Source: Balaenoptera acutorostrata (Eukaryota; Chordata; Mammalia; Artiodactyla; Balaenopteridae). Taken from it: DNA of 64,000 bases. Where the stretch lies: NCBI RefSeq assembly GCF_949987535.1, contig NC_080067.1, forward strand, positions 79,757,985 to 79,821,984. The letters are read 5' to 3'. A program made the translations under genes and the position numbers. A model generated the notes under the pieces. That model had not been told where the DNA came from. It searched no databases and saw only the letters and a program-made list of their open reading frames with translations. Positions 37,430 to 51,131 of this stretch are shown here, in pieces (the stretch's first letter is position 1; each line of letters opens with the position of its first letter).

Positions 37430-38118
37430 ACGTGACCACGGTGCTGCGCGCCGCGAGAGTTTGGCAGCTGAATGACTTCTCCTTAAAAGGCAACAAAGCC
37501 TTTTCAGGACAGTGCTCTTCACCCTCGGAGTCAAAATGAAGACTGGCGGTAAGAACTTAAGTCATTTCTGAAAAGAGATAAAGGAGTAGAAGGAGGAAAG
37601 GAGTAAGGGGGTGGTGGGGGACAAAATATAGAGAAGGAAGAGCTCTCTCCTCCTGCCTTTGTGCTCGCAGTCTTTCTCTTCCAGGATAGGATCCGAGAGT
37701 TTCCGTTCGCCCTACTGCTATGTGGTAAGAAGGAAAGATACCCCCTTGTTGGCGAATCAAATCTGGGGTATTCGAGGCGGGGGTAGTCCTCCAGTCCGGC
37801 TTCACTTTTCCCGCTACAGCACCCGACGCCGCCGGAACCAAGCTAAGGTGTTTCTATGGCAACGCACAGCTTCGGAGGACCTGTTCTTCTCCTTTAGCTG
37901 GCTACTATTTTGCCTCCCTCTGTTCCAAAGTATATAGTACATGTTGCAGTTTACAAAGATAAAAGGACTTAGGGAAAGAATTGTACGAGTGCTCTTGAAC
38001 GTGGCTTATTTCAGTCAGAAGACGATTTCTGAGGCTTATTTTCTTGGCGGTGGCGGAAGATACCTAAATGGGGGGGGCAGGGCGGAGAGGCGTTTACCCA
38101 CGAGGCCACGCGGCGGGG
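37430..38118 (+). promoter_or_regulatory. RPL35A: RPL35A upstream/promoter region, CpG-enriched
   Basis: GC-rich and repeat-free compared with its surroundings. An ETS-type CGGAAG lies at 38054-38059, about 60 bp before the inferred start, and no TATA box is seen, as expected for ribosomal protein promoters. A good donor-like 'ggcggtaagaac' at 37546-37557 on the plus strand could mark an alternative upstream exon; unproven. Confidence 0.6.
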
Positions 38119-38157
38119 CCTTCTGTTTCTTTTTCAGCCATCTTGGACCCTGTGGAG
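38119..38157 (+). other. RPL35A: RPL35A exon 1 (5' UTR, noncoding)
   Basis: Starts at a pyrimidine tract 'ccttctgtttcttttt', a 5'TOP motif that links translation of ribosomal protein mRNAs to mTOR signalling. Followed by 'gccatcttgg' (a YY1-type site common just inside RP genes). Ends 'tgtggag' before the donor 'gtgtgt'. The exact start nucleotide is inferred. Confidence 0.85.
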
Positions 38158-38790
38158 GTGTGTGGCGTTCCCGCAGCTGAACTTTGGGGGCGAATAAGTG
38201 GGGTCGGCTCGGCTATATGCCTCTCATGAGATGCTGGTGCGGCTCCGAGGCTTTACCAGCTCATGATTTCTATGGATTCCAGCAACAGGGAGGACAGGAT
38301 GGAGGAGATACGGGACTGATGGTGCTGGTCCCCTGACCTCCGAGAATGGGTGCTCCGGTAACTGGAGTTGCTTGCGGTCCCTAGCGGAGTAAAATATAAA
38401 ATAGATGCATTTTGTCTGGCAGCAGTGGCACCTTTAGGCACGGTTCTTTGTTCATTTACTCCCACCTCAAACCTGGCTTTGCCTGTTTACTATGTCTTTC
38501 TTTAGTTTTTCTTTCCCATTCAGTGTTTAAAAGTCTTGTTCTCTGCGTGCTTCTCTGGCTCCTTGATCTTTTTTTCCCCCATGATCGTGGCGTGAACTTT
38601 CTTAAGGTTTTCTTTTGGGGTTTCTAGGAGTTACTTCCTGTAGTGTACTGTCTTGCTACTTTAGGTTTTGTCTTCCTTTGGGAATTTGCTTAGTTATCAG
38701 GTATTCTCTTGAGTTTGGGGCGCTATTCCAGAGGAGACTAGGTGGGAAACGCGCGTTGCAAGATTTTAAAATGATTATTTTTGTTTTAAG

Positions 38791-38824
38791 GCCTGCTGGG
38801 AACAGGACTTCTAAAACGACAAAT

Positions 38825-38835
<11 letters not shown>
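38791..38835 (+). other. RPL35A: RPL35A exon 2 (start codon)
   Basis: Acceptor 'ttgttttaag', then 'gcctgctgggaacaggactt' and the start codon at 38825-38827; donor 'gtatgc'. Encodes M-S-G and two bases of R. Confidence 0.95.
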
Positions 38836-41454
<2,619 letters not shown>

Positions 41455-41478
<24 letters not shown>

Positions 41479-41520
41479 ACTTATTGAAAAGTAAATAAAT
41501 AAAAGTGTGGATTTGTTCCC
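41455..41520 (+). other. RPL35A: RPL35A exon 5, stop and 3' UTR
   Basis: Acceptor 'ccccccccaccag' (partly shown), then eight codons including the stop at 41476-41478. The 3' UTR is very short, with overlapping AATAAA signals at 41494-41499 and 41498-41503; cleavage is expected near 41515-41525. Confidence 0.93.
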
Positions 41521-41525
41521 TTGTA

Positions 41526-42850
41526 TTTTTGTTAACACGGCTTAAAAAATTCTTTGCCCTGAATTCTGTTGCTAAGTGCTTAAATGGTGGTGGTTATTGG
41601 GCATTTTCAGAGTATACGGGAGCCCAGAGAATATGGCAATTACAGGGATTTAGACAACAGGAGGGTTTTGATGAGGATAGGATGTATCTTAATATAAGAC
41701 CTTAAATGTTGGGGGGAAGGTTACAAGTAAGCTTTAGTTGGGGACGGTGGAAAGGAGTATCTTGGAAGGTTTACAGTGATGGAGTGCTGGAACCTAGCCT
41801 ATGAAAAGTTTTTGGACAAGTGGAGATACCCACAGAAAGGACAGAAGTCAATTTTTAGCCAGTATTGATACACACCATGAAACTTTTCCAGATTTCCACA
41901 TCAAATGGATCTTCTATAACTTTTCCCCTTATTTCAGCTGTGGTACTGGTAACTGCCTCCCTCATTAAATTGAAGGAAACTGAAAATATCTTGACCTCCT
42001 AAAGTACCTTGTAGTAGCATGCACTTGTTTAATATAGATTGGTTGGGAAACTTGGGGCTTAAAAATGGTAGTTGGGAGAAATTTGAATGAGGATTATATT
42101 GATGGTATTTGGCAGCTCATTTGGATGAGATATCCTTGGGATTTGTGACTGGACAAAGCATCCAGTATATAACACTTGACTGGGAATAATGTCTAAGTTG
42201 AAAGTGTCCCTGAGTTGCCACATACCTTAAAAAATCTTGGTGGGGGGTGGTCAGGATTGCCTGGACAGGGTTGCTTTCCTTTGCTCCATGTTTTAATAGT
42301 AAAGTGCAGGATTGAGATGTTTTGGCATGATACAAAGGCAACTAAGCAGGGCTGCAGAATATTTTAAATCTCAGAATGTGCTGAATACAAGTTTGAACCA
42401 AGGCATCAGTTTGCAGTATGGTGGATTTAGGTGTTTGATGCAGTAGCAGGTACTCCTTTTGTTAACCAACAGATCTTGACGTTCCACTGAAAATATCAAC
42501 AGAAAACTGGGAGTTTGCCAAACTGCACCCCTTTTAACAGTTTTTAATTGTATTTGGTTTCTCTAAGAAGCAGACTCTAAAAAATGATTAGCATGAAGGC
42601 GCACAGCAGTTCTACGGTTTGGTTAGTTTAATGGTGGCCGTGAAGCCAAAATTGCTGTTGGAAGAGTCACGGAAGAGGGGCTTGTGTTTGTACTGCCAGT
42701 CTTATTTGTCTAGCAGCAACCCTCAGGAGCCATGGCCTCAAGGCAAATGAGGTGGATGGTAAGGAGAAGCAGCTTGGAGTCATTGGTCAGTTATGCTCTC
42801 TTCGCCGGATCTAAGCAGTTCATTTCATGGCCCCACAACTTGAAATTTGG
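41526..42850. other. Between RPL35A and a SINE cluster; no firm feature
   Basis: Part of IQCG intron 1. The stretch 42580-42840 is less AT-rich and has a gene-fragment look ('gaggtggatggtaaggagaa'), but no ORF or parent gene was recognised. Confidence 0.35.
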
Positions 42851-42854
42851 TTAG

Positions 42855-43060
42855 GGGACTTCCCTGGTGGTCCAGGGGTAAAGAATCCGCCTACCAATGC
42901 AGGGGATGCAGGTTTGATCCCTGGTCGCGGAACTAAGATCACACATGCCGCGGGGCAAGTAAGCTCGCGTGCCACAACTAGAGAAAAGCCCGTGCACCAC
43001 AAGGAAGAGCCCGCACTAAGACCCGACACAGCCAAAAGACAAAGAAAATAAATATTAAAA
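42855..43060 (+). mobile_element. CHR-related SINE (first of three in a row)
   Basis: 'gacttccctggtggtccagg' to an A-rich tail; about 205 bp, shorter body. Confidence 0.92.
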
Positions 43061-43075
43061 AATAAGGGGGGTGGG

Positions 43076-43318
43076 GTGCTTCCGTGGTTGCTCAGTGGTT
43101 AAGAATCCACCTGCCAATGCAGGGGACATGGGTTTGAGCCCTGGTCCGGGAGGCTCCCACGTGCCGCGGAGCAGCTAGGCCTGTGCACCACAACTACTGG
43201 AGCCCGTGCTCTGCAGCAAGAGAAGCCACCTCAATGAGAGGCCCGCGCACCACAACTAGAGAAAGCCCCTGCGCAGCAACAGAGACCCAATGCAACCAAA
43301 AATAAATAAATTTATAAA
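43076..43318 (+). mobile_element. CHR SINE (second of three)
   Basis: 'gcttccgtggttgctcagtg' start. Flanked by near-identical 'aaaaaataaggggggtgg' at about 43058-43075 and 43316-43334, which looks like its target-site duplication. Confidence 0.92.
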
Positions 43319-43334
43319 AAAATAAGGGGGGGTG

Positions 43335-43594
43335 GTGCTTCTCTGGTGGTGCAGTGGTTAAGACTGCCTGCCAGTGCAGGGGACATGGGTTCAAGCCCTG
43401 GTCTGGGAAGATACCATATGCTGTGGAGCAACTAAGCCCGAGTGCCACAACTACTGAGCCCGTGCGCCTAGAGCTCACGCTCCGCGACAAGAAGCCACCG
43501 CAATGAGAAGCCCGCGCACTGCAACTAGAGAAAGCCCGTGAGCAGCAACAAAGACCCAACGGAGCCAAAACATAATTAAAAAAAAAAAAAAAAC
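43335..43594 (+). mobile_element. CHR SINE (third of three)
   Basis: 'gcttctctggtggtgcagtg' start, poly(A) at 43578-43593. All three share orientation. Confidence 0.93.
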
Positions 43595-43828
43595 AGCCAA
43601 CATAAAGGTAACTACTTTGTTGTGCCAGTTAAGTAGATGTACTCTTGGGGATCATCGAATAGAGGAAGAGATGCTTGGGGGTGGTACTTCAGAAAAGGGA
43701 AATGGCACAAACATTGCGAAAGCAGAAGGCACTTGAACAATTTAACTGGGTTATGTAGTGACTGAAACCAATTGGAAGTAATTGGAAAGTAAGTCTAGAA
43801 AACTATCAGCTGCCAGGATTTTAGACAA

Positions 43829-43962
43829 TAGTCTTTATTTTGTTTTTTGGCTACGCTGCCCATGACATGTCGGGGATCTTAGTTCCCCAACCAGGGATGG
43901 AACCCTTCCCCCCTGCAGTGGAAACACTGAGTCTTAACCACTGGACCACCAGGGAAGTTCTA
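43829..43962 (-). mobile_element. Short tRNA-derived SINE
   Basis: 'tggctacgctgcccatgaca', 'ccccaaccagggatggaacc', end 'accaccagggaagttct'. Confidence 0.88.
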
Positions 43963-45239
43963 ACAATATTCTTGTATTAGAGTGTTACTGAAGAGCTTGA
44001 GTGACAGGTGACATTCATATTTTAGAAAGATCCCTGTGGCAACCCAGCATAAACTGAAGGAAGGGAAAACCAGGTAGGCTTTGCAGTCTTAACTGAGATA
44101 TTTGAGTACTTTAATAGAGCAGACTAAACATTAACCGAATGTTTAAACCAATTGATTGTAGAGAGGAGTCTTCAAAACTAACTTCCTAGCTTTGGTTGCT
44201 GAACGGGTAACAGTGCATTTACAAAGTTGGGGGACTAGGAGACGGTTGGGTGGGGGGAGTGAGAGCCTGTATTAACGCTTTTCTGCTCCCATAGCGAGGT
44301 TTGGTCAGTGCAAAGGCAGTCCTCAAGCCAAAGTTACATTGGAGGAGTTGAATGTTTCACAGAAATGAACTTAAAACGGCTAGCATCTTGTCCTTTAGAC
44401 TATTGAAACTGCCCCTCCACCAGCATGACACTGCCTTTACCCCTAGGAAACTGAAGATGACCAGTACCATTCTTTACTCACAATCCACAATTTCTTTGTG
44501 GTTTTGTGTAGACAGTACGTTATAAAGTGATAAATTTTGTTTGACATCCCAGCTTCCACTAGTTGTGGGATGATAGACACATCTAATGAGTCTACTGGTA
44601 AAATGCCCCAACCATTTTTTTTTTTTTAAGTACATTATCTTCACCAATGAATTGTAAATTCTTAGGGATTTTCTGTTCTTTTTTTTTTTTTTCTACTACA
44701 GTTCCTAGCATAGTAATTTACAATATTCAGTTCCTGGAATGACTGTTACAGCTCGGTGCTTTCAGTTCCTGGTTTTAATTCTTTGTTTCATGGGCCACAA
44801 GGAGATTTGTCCCAATTTCCAATTTCTTATAGTTCCTCACGGCTCAGTTTTTAAGGTAGTTGCCTTAATGGCAAGGATCTACCTAGTCTCCGGGGTTAAT
44901 GCAGTTGCAATTCTTACATTCATAGAAGTTAAGGGATGGGGTTGAATAGTAAAGAACACATTTGATTTTACAGAAAATGACTTTCATTAAGTGGGTCTAA
45001 CACGATACTGTAAATCAACTACACTTAAATTTTTTTTAAAAGTAGGTCTAGAATTGGTGACTCAGGATAAGTAAAAATGAAAATTACATTCCATTTACCT
45101 TTTATACAGAGAGCTAACCATAAAAGATTTTGCATGTATTTATATGTCTAAGCACCTGGCACCTAGTGAGTGCATATCTTTTCGGTGAATAACTGAATTA
45201 AAAAGTGAAAAACTGCCTCAGTAAGGACACCGACGTATC
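43963..45239. other. IQCG intron 1, no firm feature
   Basis: Nothing nameable. 44290-44480 is somewhat GC-richer, without coding signal. Two T-runs (44618-44628, 44679-44692). Confidence 0.35.
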
Positions 45240-45289
45240 AACATCCAATTACCAACAGCACCCACTAGTCTTCCCACAGCCCAACTCAC

Positions 45290-45390
45290 GTGGGCCGCCA
45301 AGTGGCGTTTATTGGCCGGCTTCGCGCGAATGAGACGCGATGGACGTGATGCAACTCTCGTCTTCCGCGGTGAACTTCTTATGGGTGACG
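45290..45390 (-). other. IQCG: IQCG exon 1, noncoding (3' boundary at 45290)
   Basis: On the minus strand 'cttggcggcccac' is followed by a strong donor 'gtgagttgg' at 45289. It has no ATG continuing into the coding frame. The transcription start is not visible and 45390 is only a guess. Confidence 0.55.
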
Positions 45391-45483
45391 CTAGCCAATC
45401 AAAAAGCACCTTTCCACCGCCAAGTCCCTCCACCTGCCTCGAGGGGCGGGGCTGGCGATGGGCGCGGAGGCGTCACGTACTCC

Positions 45484-45702
45484 ATGGTAACGACGCTCGG
45501 CCTGAAGATGGCGGCCGAGACGGGTGGAAGAGCGAGCTCCTCGGCTTCAGGCCGGAGCCCGAGCCGGTGGTACTGGAGCGGTTCTTTATGGGTCCGAGGC
45601 GTTTTACTCCTGTTGGGCGGGCTCCGGGCAAGCGCTACATCTATTCCTGTCTCCTTGGGCAGTTCTCCTCCCTGCCGGCACCACGTCCCCTCTGAGTCTG
45701 AG
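45484..45702 (+). CDS. LMLN: Leishmanolysin-like peptidase, exon 1 (residues 1-73)
   Basis: LMLN is an M8-family zinc metallopeptidase (invadolysin), implicated in cell migration and division and associated with lipid droplets. Only the N-terminus is here: [20 protein letters not shown], a hydrophobic segment at residues 36-48 ([11 protein letters not shown]) that is probably a signal peptide or anchor, then [18 protein letters not shown]. Matches human LMLN exon 1 as I recall it, most strongly after residue 35. The frame is open upstream to 45340, but the ATG at 45484 is the family start. Donor 'gtaggg' at 45703 in phase 0. Metallopeptidase motif HExxH and all later exons are outside the window; intron 1 exceeds 18.2 kb. 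Confidence 0.93.
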
Positions 45703-45939
45703 GTAGGGCGACGGAGGGGCCCTGTGAGGGTAAAGTAATACGGGAGGCGATGGCATAGAGGATAGTGATTGGAACAAGGGGTACTGGAGGAGAAAGCGAG
45801 ATTGGGCCAGAGACTGAACTCTTAGAGGGCTGGGACCTGCTATCAACTCCCTTCCTGCACCCAGCGAAGTGGCTCAGTTAGGCACTCAGAACGTCATCAG
45901 TTTCCTGCGCGGAGGGTTGTGCTTATCAGGTAGTCCTAG

Positions 45940-46138
45940 AGCAAAGGTTTTCAAACTTGAACGGGCATCAGAATCACCTGAAGGACTTGTTCAAACACAG
46001 ATTGCCGCTCCATTCCCTCCCTCTGCCCACTTCTGACTCATTAAATCTGGGATGGGGCCTCAGAATTTGCAGTTGAAGTTCCCAGATAGTTGATGATGCT
46101 GCTTGTCCAAGGACCTCACTTTGGGAACCACTGATCTA
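45940..46138 (-). mobile_element. MER5-type hAT-Charlie MITE
   Basis: 'aaaggttttcaaacttgaac', 'catcagaatcacctgaagga', and 'actttgggaaccactgatct' at the far end form a MER5 layout. Confidence 0.88.
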
Positions 46139-46239
46139 AAGGTTTGAGAAGAAGTTGATAGGAGAGCTAGACAAAGGCACTGAAGGGATACTGGGGATTC
46201 TCTGGAGACAAAATTTAGGTTGATTTTCAAGTTACTTCA

Positions 46240-46560
46240 TCACAATGCTTGCTTTACCCTGTTCTCCTGCCCTGGAAGTGCCTGCCTCCCTCCCATTACA
46301 TTTTTATTCCTGTCTAAATTCTTTCATTCTGAGTTCCTTAACCTCAAGGCAGCCTGCTGAAACCACCCCCAGTAGAATGTTCTTTCCATTTCACAGTATG
46401 TCTTATCTGTACTCTCTTCTGGCACTTAACCAAGTACCGCTATGTGGTGACGGTTTGTTTTCAGGCGTGTCTTGCCTTTGTAGTTAAATTGTAATTTTCC
46501 TTGGGATAAGGTTTGTGTCTTATACTTTGATTTCTCCACAGTACTTAGATCAGAGGAGGG
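46240..46560 (+). repeat. L2-like LINE fragment
   Basis: 'ttgctttaccctgttctcct', then 'tgtcttatactttgatttct' and 'cacagtacttagatcagagg' are consistent with a decayed L2 3' end. Confidence 0.55.
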
Positions 46561-46799
46561 AACACAATAATCAGTATTCTTTGAGGAAAGAAGACACAGT
46601 ACCTGGGTCAGGGCTGCATGTTGTGATTGATTTTATAATTTGTCTTATTACTTTAACAAGAAAGATTAATCTAGAAATTTTCAGTTCAGCCCAGAATCTA
46701 AGACCATTCATTTTTGTGATAATTTCCAAAAATTTCTATGCATGCTGCTCATAACCGTATATGCCAGAATACTAAGTTTGGGGTTTGTGGCTGTTTTAC

Positions 46800-46985
46800 A
46801 GCTTTTATCATGACACTGCATTCTGGCTGAGTTATTTTACTTTTTTTTTTTAGTCTCTTAGCAACTTGTAAGTTTATAATACAGTATTGTTGTCTACAAT
46901 CACTATGTTGTACGTTAGATGTCCGGGACTTATCTACTAGTTGCAAGTTTGCACCCTTAAACATCTCCTCAGTTCCCCCCACCCA
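46800..46985 (-). mobile_element. L1 3' UTR fragment
   Basis: 'cactatgttgtacgttagat' and 'gcaagtttgcacccttaaac' are typical L1 3' sequences. No target-site duplication identified. Confidence 0.7.
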
Positions 46986-46989
46986 CCTA

Positions 46990-47238
46990 GTGAATTCTTT
47001 TTAAAAGACATTCCCACAAAGCCCTGCACTTCTCTCTTTGAATTTAGATCAAAAGAAGAGAAAATAATTCAGAGAACTGCAAAATCTCTGTACTAGAAGG
47101 AACCTTAATAGCTGTTTTCTTCTTGTGATTGTTGCCAGTGTACAAATCTCCTACTTATATCTGAACATTTCCACAAATAGGGAAGTTATCTCCAAAGGCA
47201 GCCCCTTTGCTTTTTGGAGAGATCATTGTTCTTCTTTT
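46990..47238. other. LMLN intron 1, nothing recognised
   Basis: No feature that I can support. Confidence 0.4.
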
Positions 47239-47253
47239 TATAGAGCTGAAAAC

Positions 47254-47376
47254 ACAGACGTTCCTGCTGGTCCAGTGGTTAAGACTCCGAGCTTCCACTG
47301 CAGGGGGCACGGGTTCATTCCCTGGCGGGGAACTAAGATCCCGCATGCCGCATGGCACGGCCAGATATAATAAAAA
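47254..47376 (+). mobile_element. Short tRNA-derived SINE
   Basis: 'acgttcctgctggtccagtg' start, 'ggaactaagatcccgcatgc', short AT tail. Exact 15 bp duplication tatagagctgaaaac at 47239-47253 and 47377-47391. Confidence 0.97.
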
Positions 47377-47391
47377 TATAGAGCTGAAAAC

Positions 47392-47734
47392 TCTTCCTGA
47401 ACCTTCCATCCACTATTTTTATTTATGGCTCTTGACTGAACAAACTAAATAGTGATAGTGCTTCAGATATTCAAGCAAGCTATTAAGTTCTTCTTGAGAG
47501 TTCATATTCCTAATAAATTTTACTAGTTCTTCATAGTGTGTGTAGTAGCAAGTCCTCCTAACCAATCTCTTTGCTTTGGCTTGGACACAAAGTATAGGCA
47601 AGTACTATTCATTGTAATACTAGTGACTGCACCTCTTAATTGCAACAGGAAATTACAGTAACTTTTTATTGGTAATGGTGGGGAACTACGAAACATTTTG
47701 ACTCATATATCTTCTTCTCAACTAAAAACTCTAC
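47392..47734. other. LMLN intron 1, unexplained minus-strand ORF
   Basis: A 60-codon minus-strand open frame at 47419-47601 reads like a protein (HYEELVKFIRNMNSQEELNS), but I do not recognise it and see no supporting signals. Confidence 0.25.
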
Positions 47735-48070
47735 GTTTTGTTTTGTTTTTGTTTTTATTATGTAAATTAAAACAAACCCCAAAACAGAATAGTATAATGA
47801 ACTCCCATGACCCTTCACCCAGCTTCAGCACTTAACAGTATTCTCTTATTTTGTTTCATATACTTCTACCCATTCCCCATTTTCCCACTGTTACTGTTAC
47901 TTAAAAAAAATTTTTTGTAAGGTTTATATATACTGAAATGTAGCAAATGCAATCATGTATATTTATGTAAAACCCACAACCCTATCACAATATAGAACAT
48001 TTTCAAGTCTCCAGAAAGTTCCCTCCTGTCCTGTGCCAGTCAGTCTCTCCCATCCACCCCAGGCGACTAT
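47735..48070 (-). mobile_element. Old L1 3' UTR
   Basis: 'gaactcccatgacccttcac', 'agcttcagcacttaacagta' and 'cacaatatagaacattttca' match old L1M 3' UTR style. Confidence 0.6.
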
Positions 48071-48189
48071 TGTTCCTTTTTTCTTTTGATATTAGATTTA
48101 GATTTTACATCAAATTAGTTTTGCCTATTCTGGAACTGAGCTTATATCAATGCAGTTATATAATATGTAGTGTGATATGGTATATAACA

Positions 48190-48360
48190 TTGGATTTTCC
48201 AATAGTAAATCAACCGTGCATTTTTGGAATAGACCCTACTTGGTTATGATGTATTATCCTTTTAATACACTTCTGAATTCAATTTGCTCATAGATTAAGG
48301 ACTTTTGCATCTATGTTTATGAATGATGTTGGTTTATAGTTTCCTTTCTTAGTGAAGTTT
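48190..48360 (-). mobile_element. Old L1 ORF2 fragment (left part of the pre-insertion site)
   Basis: 'tacttggttatgatgtatta', 'caatttgctcatagattaag' and 'tttatgaatgatgttggttt' are decayed antisense L1 RT. Continues directly at 54948 once the three inserted elements are removed. Confidence 0.88.
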
Positions 48361-49223
48361 TTGTTAGCTTTTTTTTTTGAATTTTATTTAATTTATTTTT
48401 TTATACAGCAGGTTCTTATTAGTTATCTATTTTATACATATTATACATGACAATCCCAATCTCCCAGTTCATCCCACCACCCACCCCCTGCCACTTTCCC
48501 CCGTTGGTGTCCATACATTTGTTCTCTACATCTGTCTCTCTATTTCTGCCCTGCAAACCGGTTCATCTGTACCATTTTTCGAGGTTCCATATATACACGT
48601 TAATATACAATATTTGTTTTATCTTTCTGACTTACTTCACTCTGTATAACAGTCTCTAGATCCATCCACATCTCTACAAATGACCCAATTCCGTTCCTTT
48701 TTATGGCTGAGTAATATTCCATTGTATATATGTACCACATCTTCTTTATCCATTCGTCTGTCGATGGACATTTAGGTTGCTTCCATGACCTAGCTATTGT
48801 AAATAGTGCTGCAGTGAACATCGGGGTGCATGTGTCTTTTTGAATTATGGTTTTCTCTGGGTATATGCCCAGTAGTGGGATTGCTGGGTCATATGGTAAT
48901 TCTATTTTTAGTTTTTTAAGGAACCTCCATACTGTTCTCCGTAGTGGCTGTACCAATTTACATTCCCACCAACAGTGCAAGAGGGTTCCCTTTTCTCCAC
49001 ACCCTCCCCAGCATTTGTTGTTTGTAGATTTTCTGATGGTGCCCCTTCAGATTGGTGTGAGGTGATACCTCATTGTAGTTTTGATTTGCATTTCTCTAAT
49101 AATTAGTGATGTTGAGCAGCTTTTCATGTGCTTCTTGGCCATCTGTATGTCTTCTTTGGAGAAATGTCTATTTAGGTCTTCTGCCCATTTTTGGATTGGG
49201 TTGTTTGTTTTTTTAATATCGAG

Positions 49224-50540
49224 CTACATGAGCTGTTTATATATTTTGGAGATTAATCCTTTATCCGTTGACTTGTTTGCAGATATTTTCTCCCATTGTG
49301 AGGGTTGTCTTTTCGTCATGTTTCTTGTTTCCTTTGCTTTGCAAAAGCTTTGACGTTTCATTAGGTCCCATTTGTTTATTTTTGTTTTTATTTCCATTAA
49401 TCTAGGAGGTGGATCAGAACAAATCTTTCTGTGATTTATGTCAAAGAGTGTTCTTCCTATGTTTTCCTCTAAGAGTTTTATAGTGTCCAGTCTTACATTT
49501 AGGTCTCTAATCCATTTTAAGTTTATTTTTGTGTATGGTGTTAAGGAGTGTTCTAATTTCATTCTTTTACATGTAGCTGTCCAGTTTTCCCAGCACCACT
49601 TATTGAAGAGACTGTCTTTTCTATATTGTATATCCTTGCCCCCTTTGTCATAGATTAGTTGACCATTGGTGTGTGGGTTAATCTCTGGGCTTTCTATCTT
49701 GTTCCATTGATCTATGTTTCTGTTTTTGTGCCAGTACCATATTGTCTTGATTACTGTAGCTTTGTAGTATAGTCTGAAGTCAGGGAGTCTGATTCCTCCA
49801 GCTCTGTTTTTTTCCCTCAAGACTGCTTTGGCTATTCGGGATCTTCTGTGACTCCATACAAATTTTATGATTTTTTGTTCTAGTTCTGTAAAACATGCCA
49901 CTGGTAATTTGATAGGGATTGCATTGAATCTGTAGATTGCTTTGGGTAGTAGAGTCATTTTCACAATATTGATTCTTCTAATCCAAGAACATGGTATATC
50001 TGTCCATCTGTTTGCGTCATCTTTGATTTCTTTCATCAGTGTCTTATAGTTTTCTGAGTACAGGTCTTTTACCTTCTTAGGTAGGTTTATTCCTAGGTAT
50101 TTTATTCTTTTTGTTGCAGTGGTGAATGGGATTGTTTCTTTAATTTCTCTTTCTGATCTTTCATTGTTAGTGTATAGGAATGCAAGAGATTTCTGTACAT
50201 TAATCTTGTATCCTGCAACTTTACCAAATTCATTGATTAGCTCTAGTAGTTTTCTGGTGGCATCTTTAGGATTCTCTATGTATAGTATCATGTCATTTGC
50301 AAACAGTGACAGTTTTACTTCTTTTCCAGTTTGTATTCCTTTTATTTCTTTTCCTTCTCTGATTGCCGTGGCTAGGACTCCCAAAACTATGTTGAATAAT
50401 AGTGGCAAGAGTGGCCATCCTTGTCTTGTTCCTGCTCTTAGAGGAAATGCTTTCAGTTTTTCACCATTGAGAATGATGTTTGCTGTGGGTTTGTCGGATG
50501 TGGCCTTAATGATGTTGAGGTAGGTTGCCTCTATGCCCAC
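49224..50540 (-). pseudogene. L1 ORF2 fragment: RT palm and C-terminal part
   Basis: 438 open codons, the longest frame in the window. Starts [20 protein letters not shown], includes [14 protein letters not shown] (usually RQGCPLSPLLFN, so two conserved positions differ), FAND at residues 80-83, and the YLGINL and RIKYLG blocks. Ends before the ORF2 C-terminus, which continues in another frame at 48600-48980. Confidence 0.95.
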
Positions 50541-50564
50541 TTTCTAGAGAGTTTTTTTCATAAA

Positions 50565-51131
50565 TCAATGTTGAATTTTGTCAAAAGCTTTTTCTGCATC
50601 TATTGAGATGATCGTATGGTTTTTATTCTTCAGTTTGTTAAAATGGTGTATCACATTGATTGATTTGTGTATATTGAAGAATCCTTGCATCCCTGGGATA
50701 AATCCCACTTGATCATGGTGTATGATCCTTTTAATGTGTTGTTGGATTCTGTTTGCTAGTATTTTGTTGAGGATTTTTGCATCTATATTCATCAGTGATA
50801 TTGGGCTGTAATTTTCTTTTTTTGTAGTATCTTTGTCTGGTTTTGGTATCAGGGTGATGGTGGCCTCATAGAATGAGTTTGGGAGTGTTCCTTCCTCTGC
50901 AAATTTTTGGAAGAGTTTGAGAAGGATGGGTATTAGCTCTTCTCTAAATGTTTGATAGAATTCACCTGTGAAGCCATCTGATCCTGGACTTTTGTTTGTT
51001 GGAAGATTTTTAATCACAGTTTCAATTTCATTACTTGTGATTGGTCTGTTCATATTTTCTATTTCTTCCTGGTTCAGTCTTGGAAGGTTATACCTTTCTA
51101 AGAATTTGTCCATTTCTTCCAGGTTGTCCAT
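50565..51131 (-). pseudogene. L1 ORF2 fragment: RT fingers
   Basis: 188 codons. Includes [20 protein letters not shown] and [15 protein letters not shown], the first RT aspartate motif (intact here). A stop and frame change separate it from the palm fragment at 50540. Confidence 0.95.

Larger units (their letters stand above)
45240..45740. promoter_or_regulatory. CpG-rich bidirectional promoter of IQCG and LMLN
   Basis: Sharp rise in G+C and CpG. CCAAT boxes: ATTGG at 45311-45315 (minus) and CCAAT at 45395-45399 (plus), no TATA. LMLN starts to the right (ATG at 45484), IQCG to the left (donor at 45289), fewer than 200 bp apart. A YY1-type 'aagatggcggc' lies at 45505-45515. The head-to-head layout matches human 3q29. 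Confidence 0.8.

Noticed and set aside
42580..42840. Possible retrocopy fragment with 'gaggtggatggtaaggagaa'
   Set aside because: No long frame, poly(A), target-site duplication or recognisable parent.
42855..43594. Regularly spaced repeats reminiscent of a CRISPR array
   Set aside because: The units are 200-260 bp SINEs in a mammalian genome; no short repeats with unique spacers.
45340..45483. Upstream in-frame ATG and 48 extra codons before the LMLN start
   Set aside because: Lies in the promoter region and has no counterpart in the family as I recall it; the ATG at 45484 fits.
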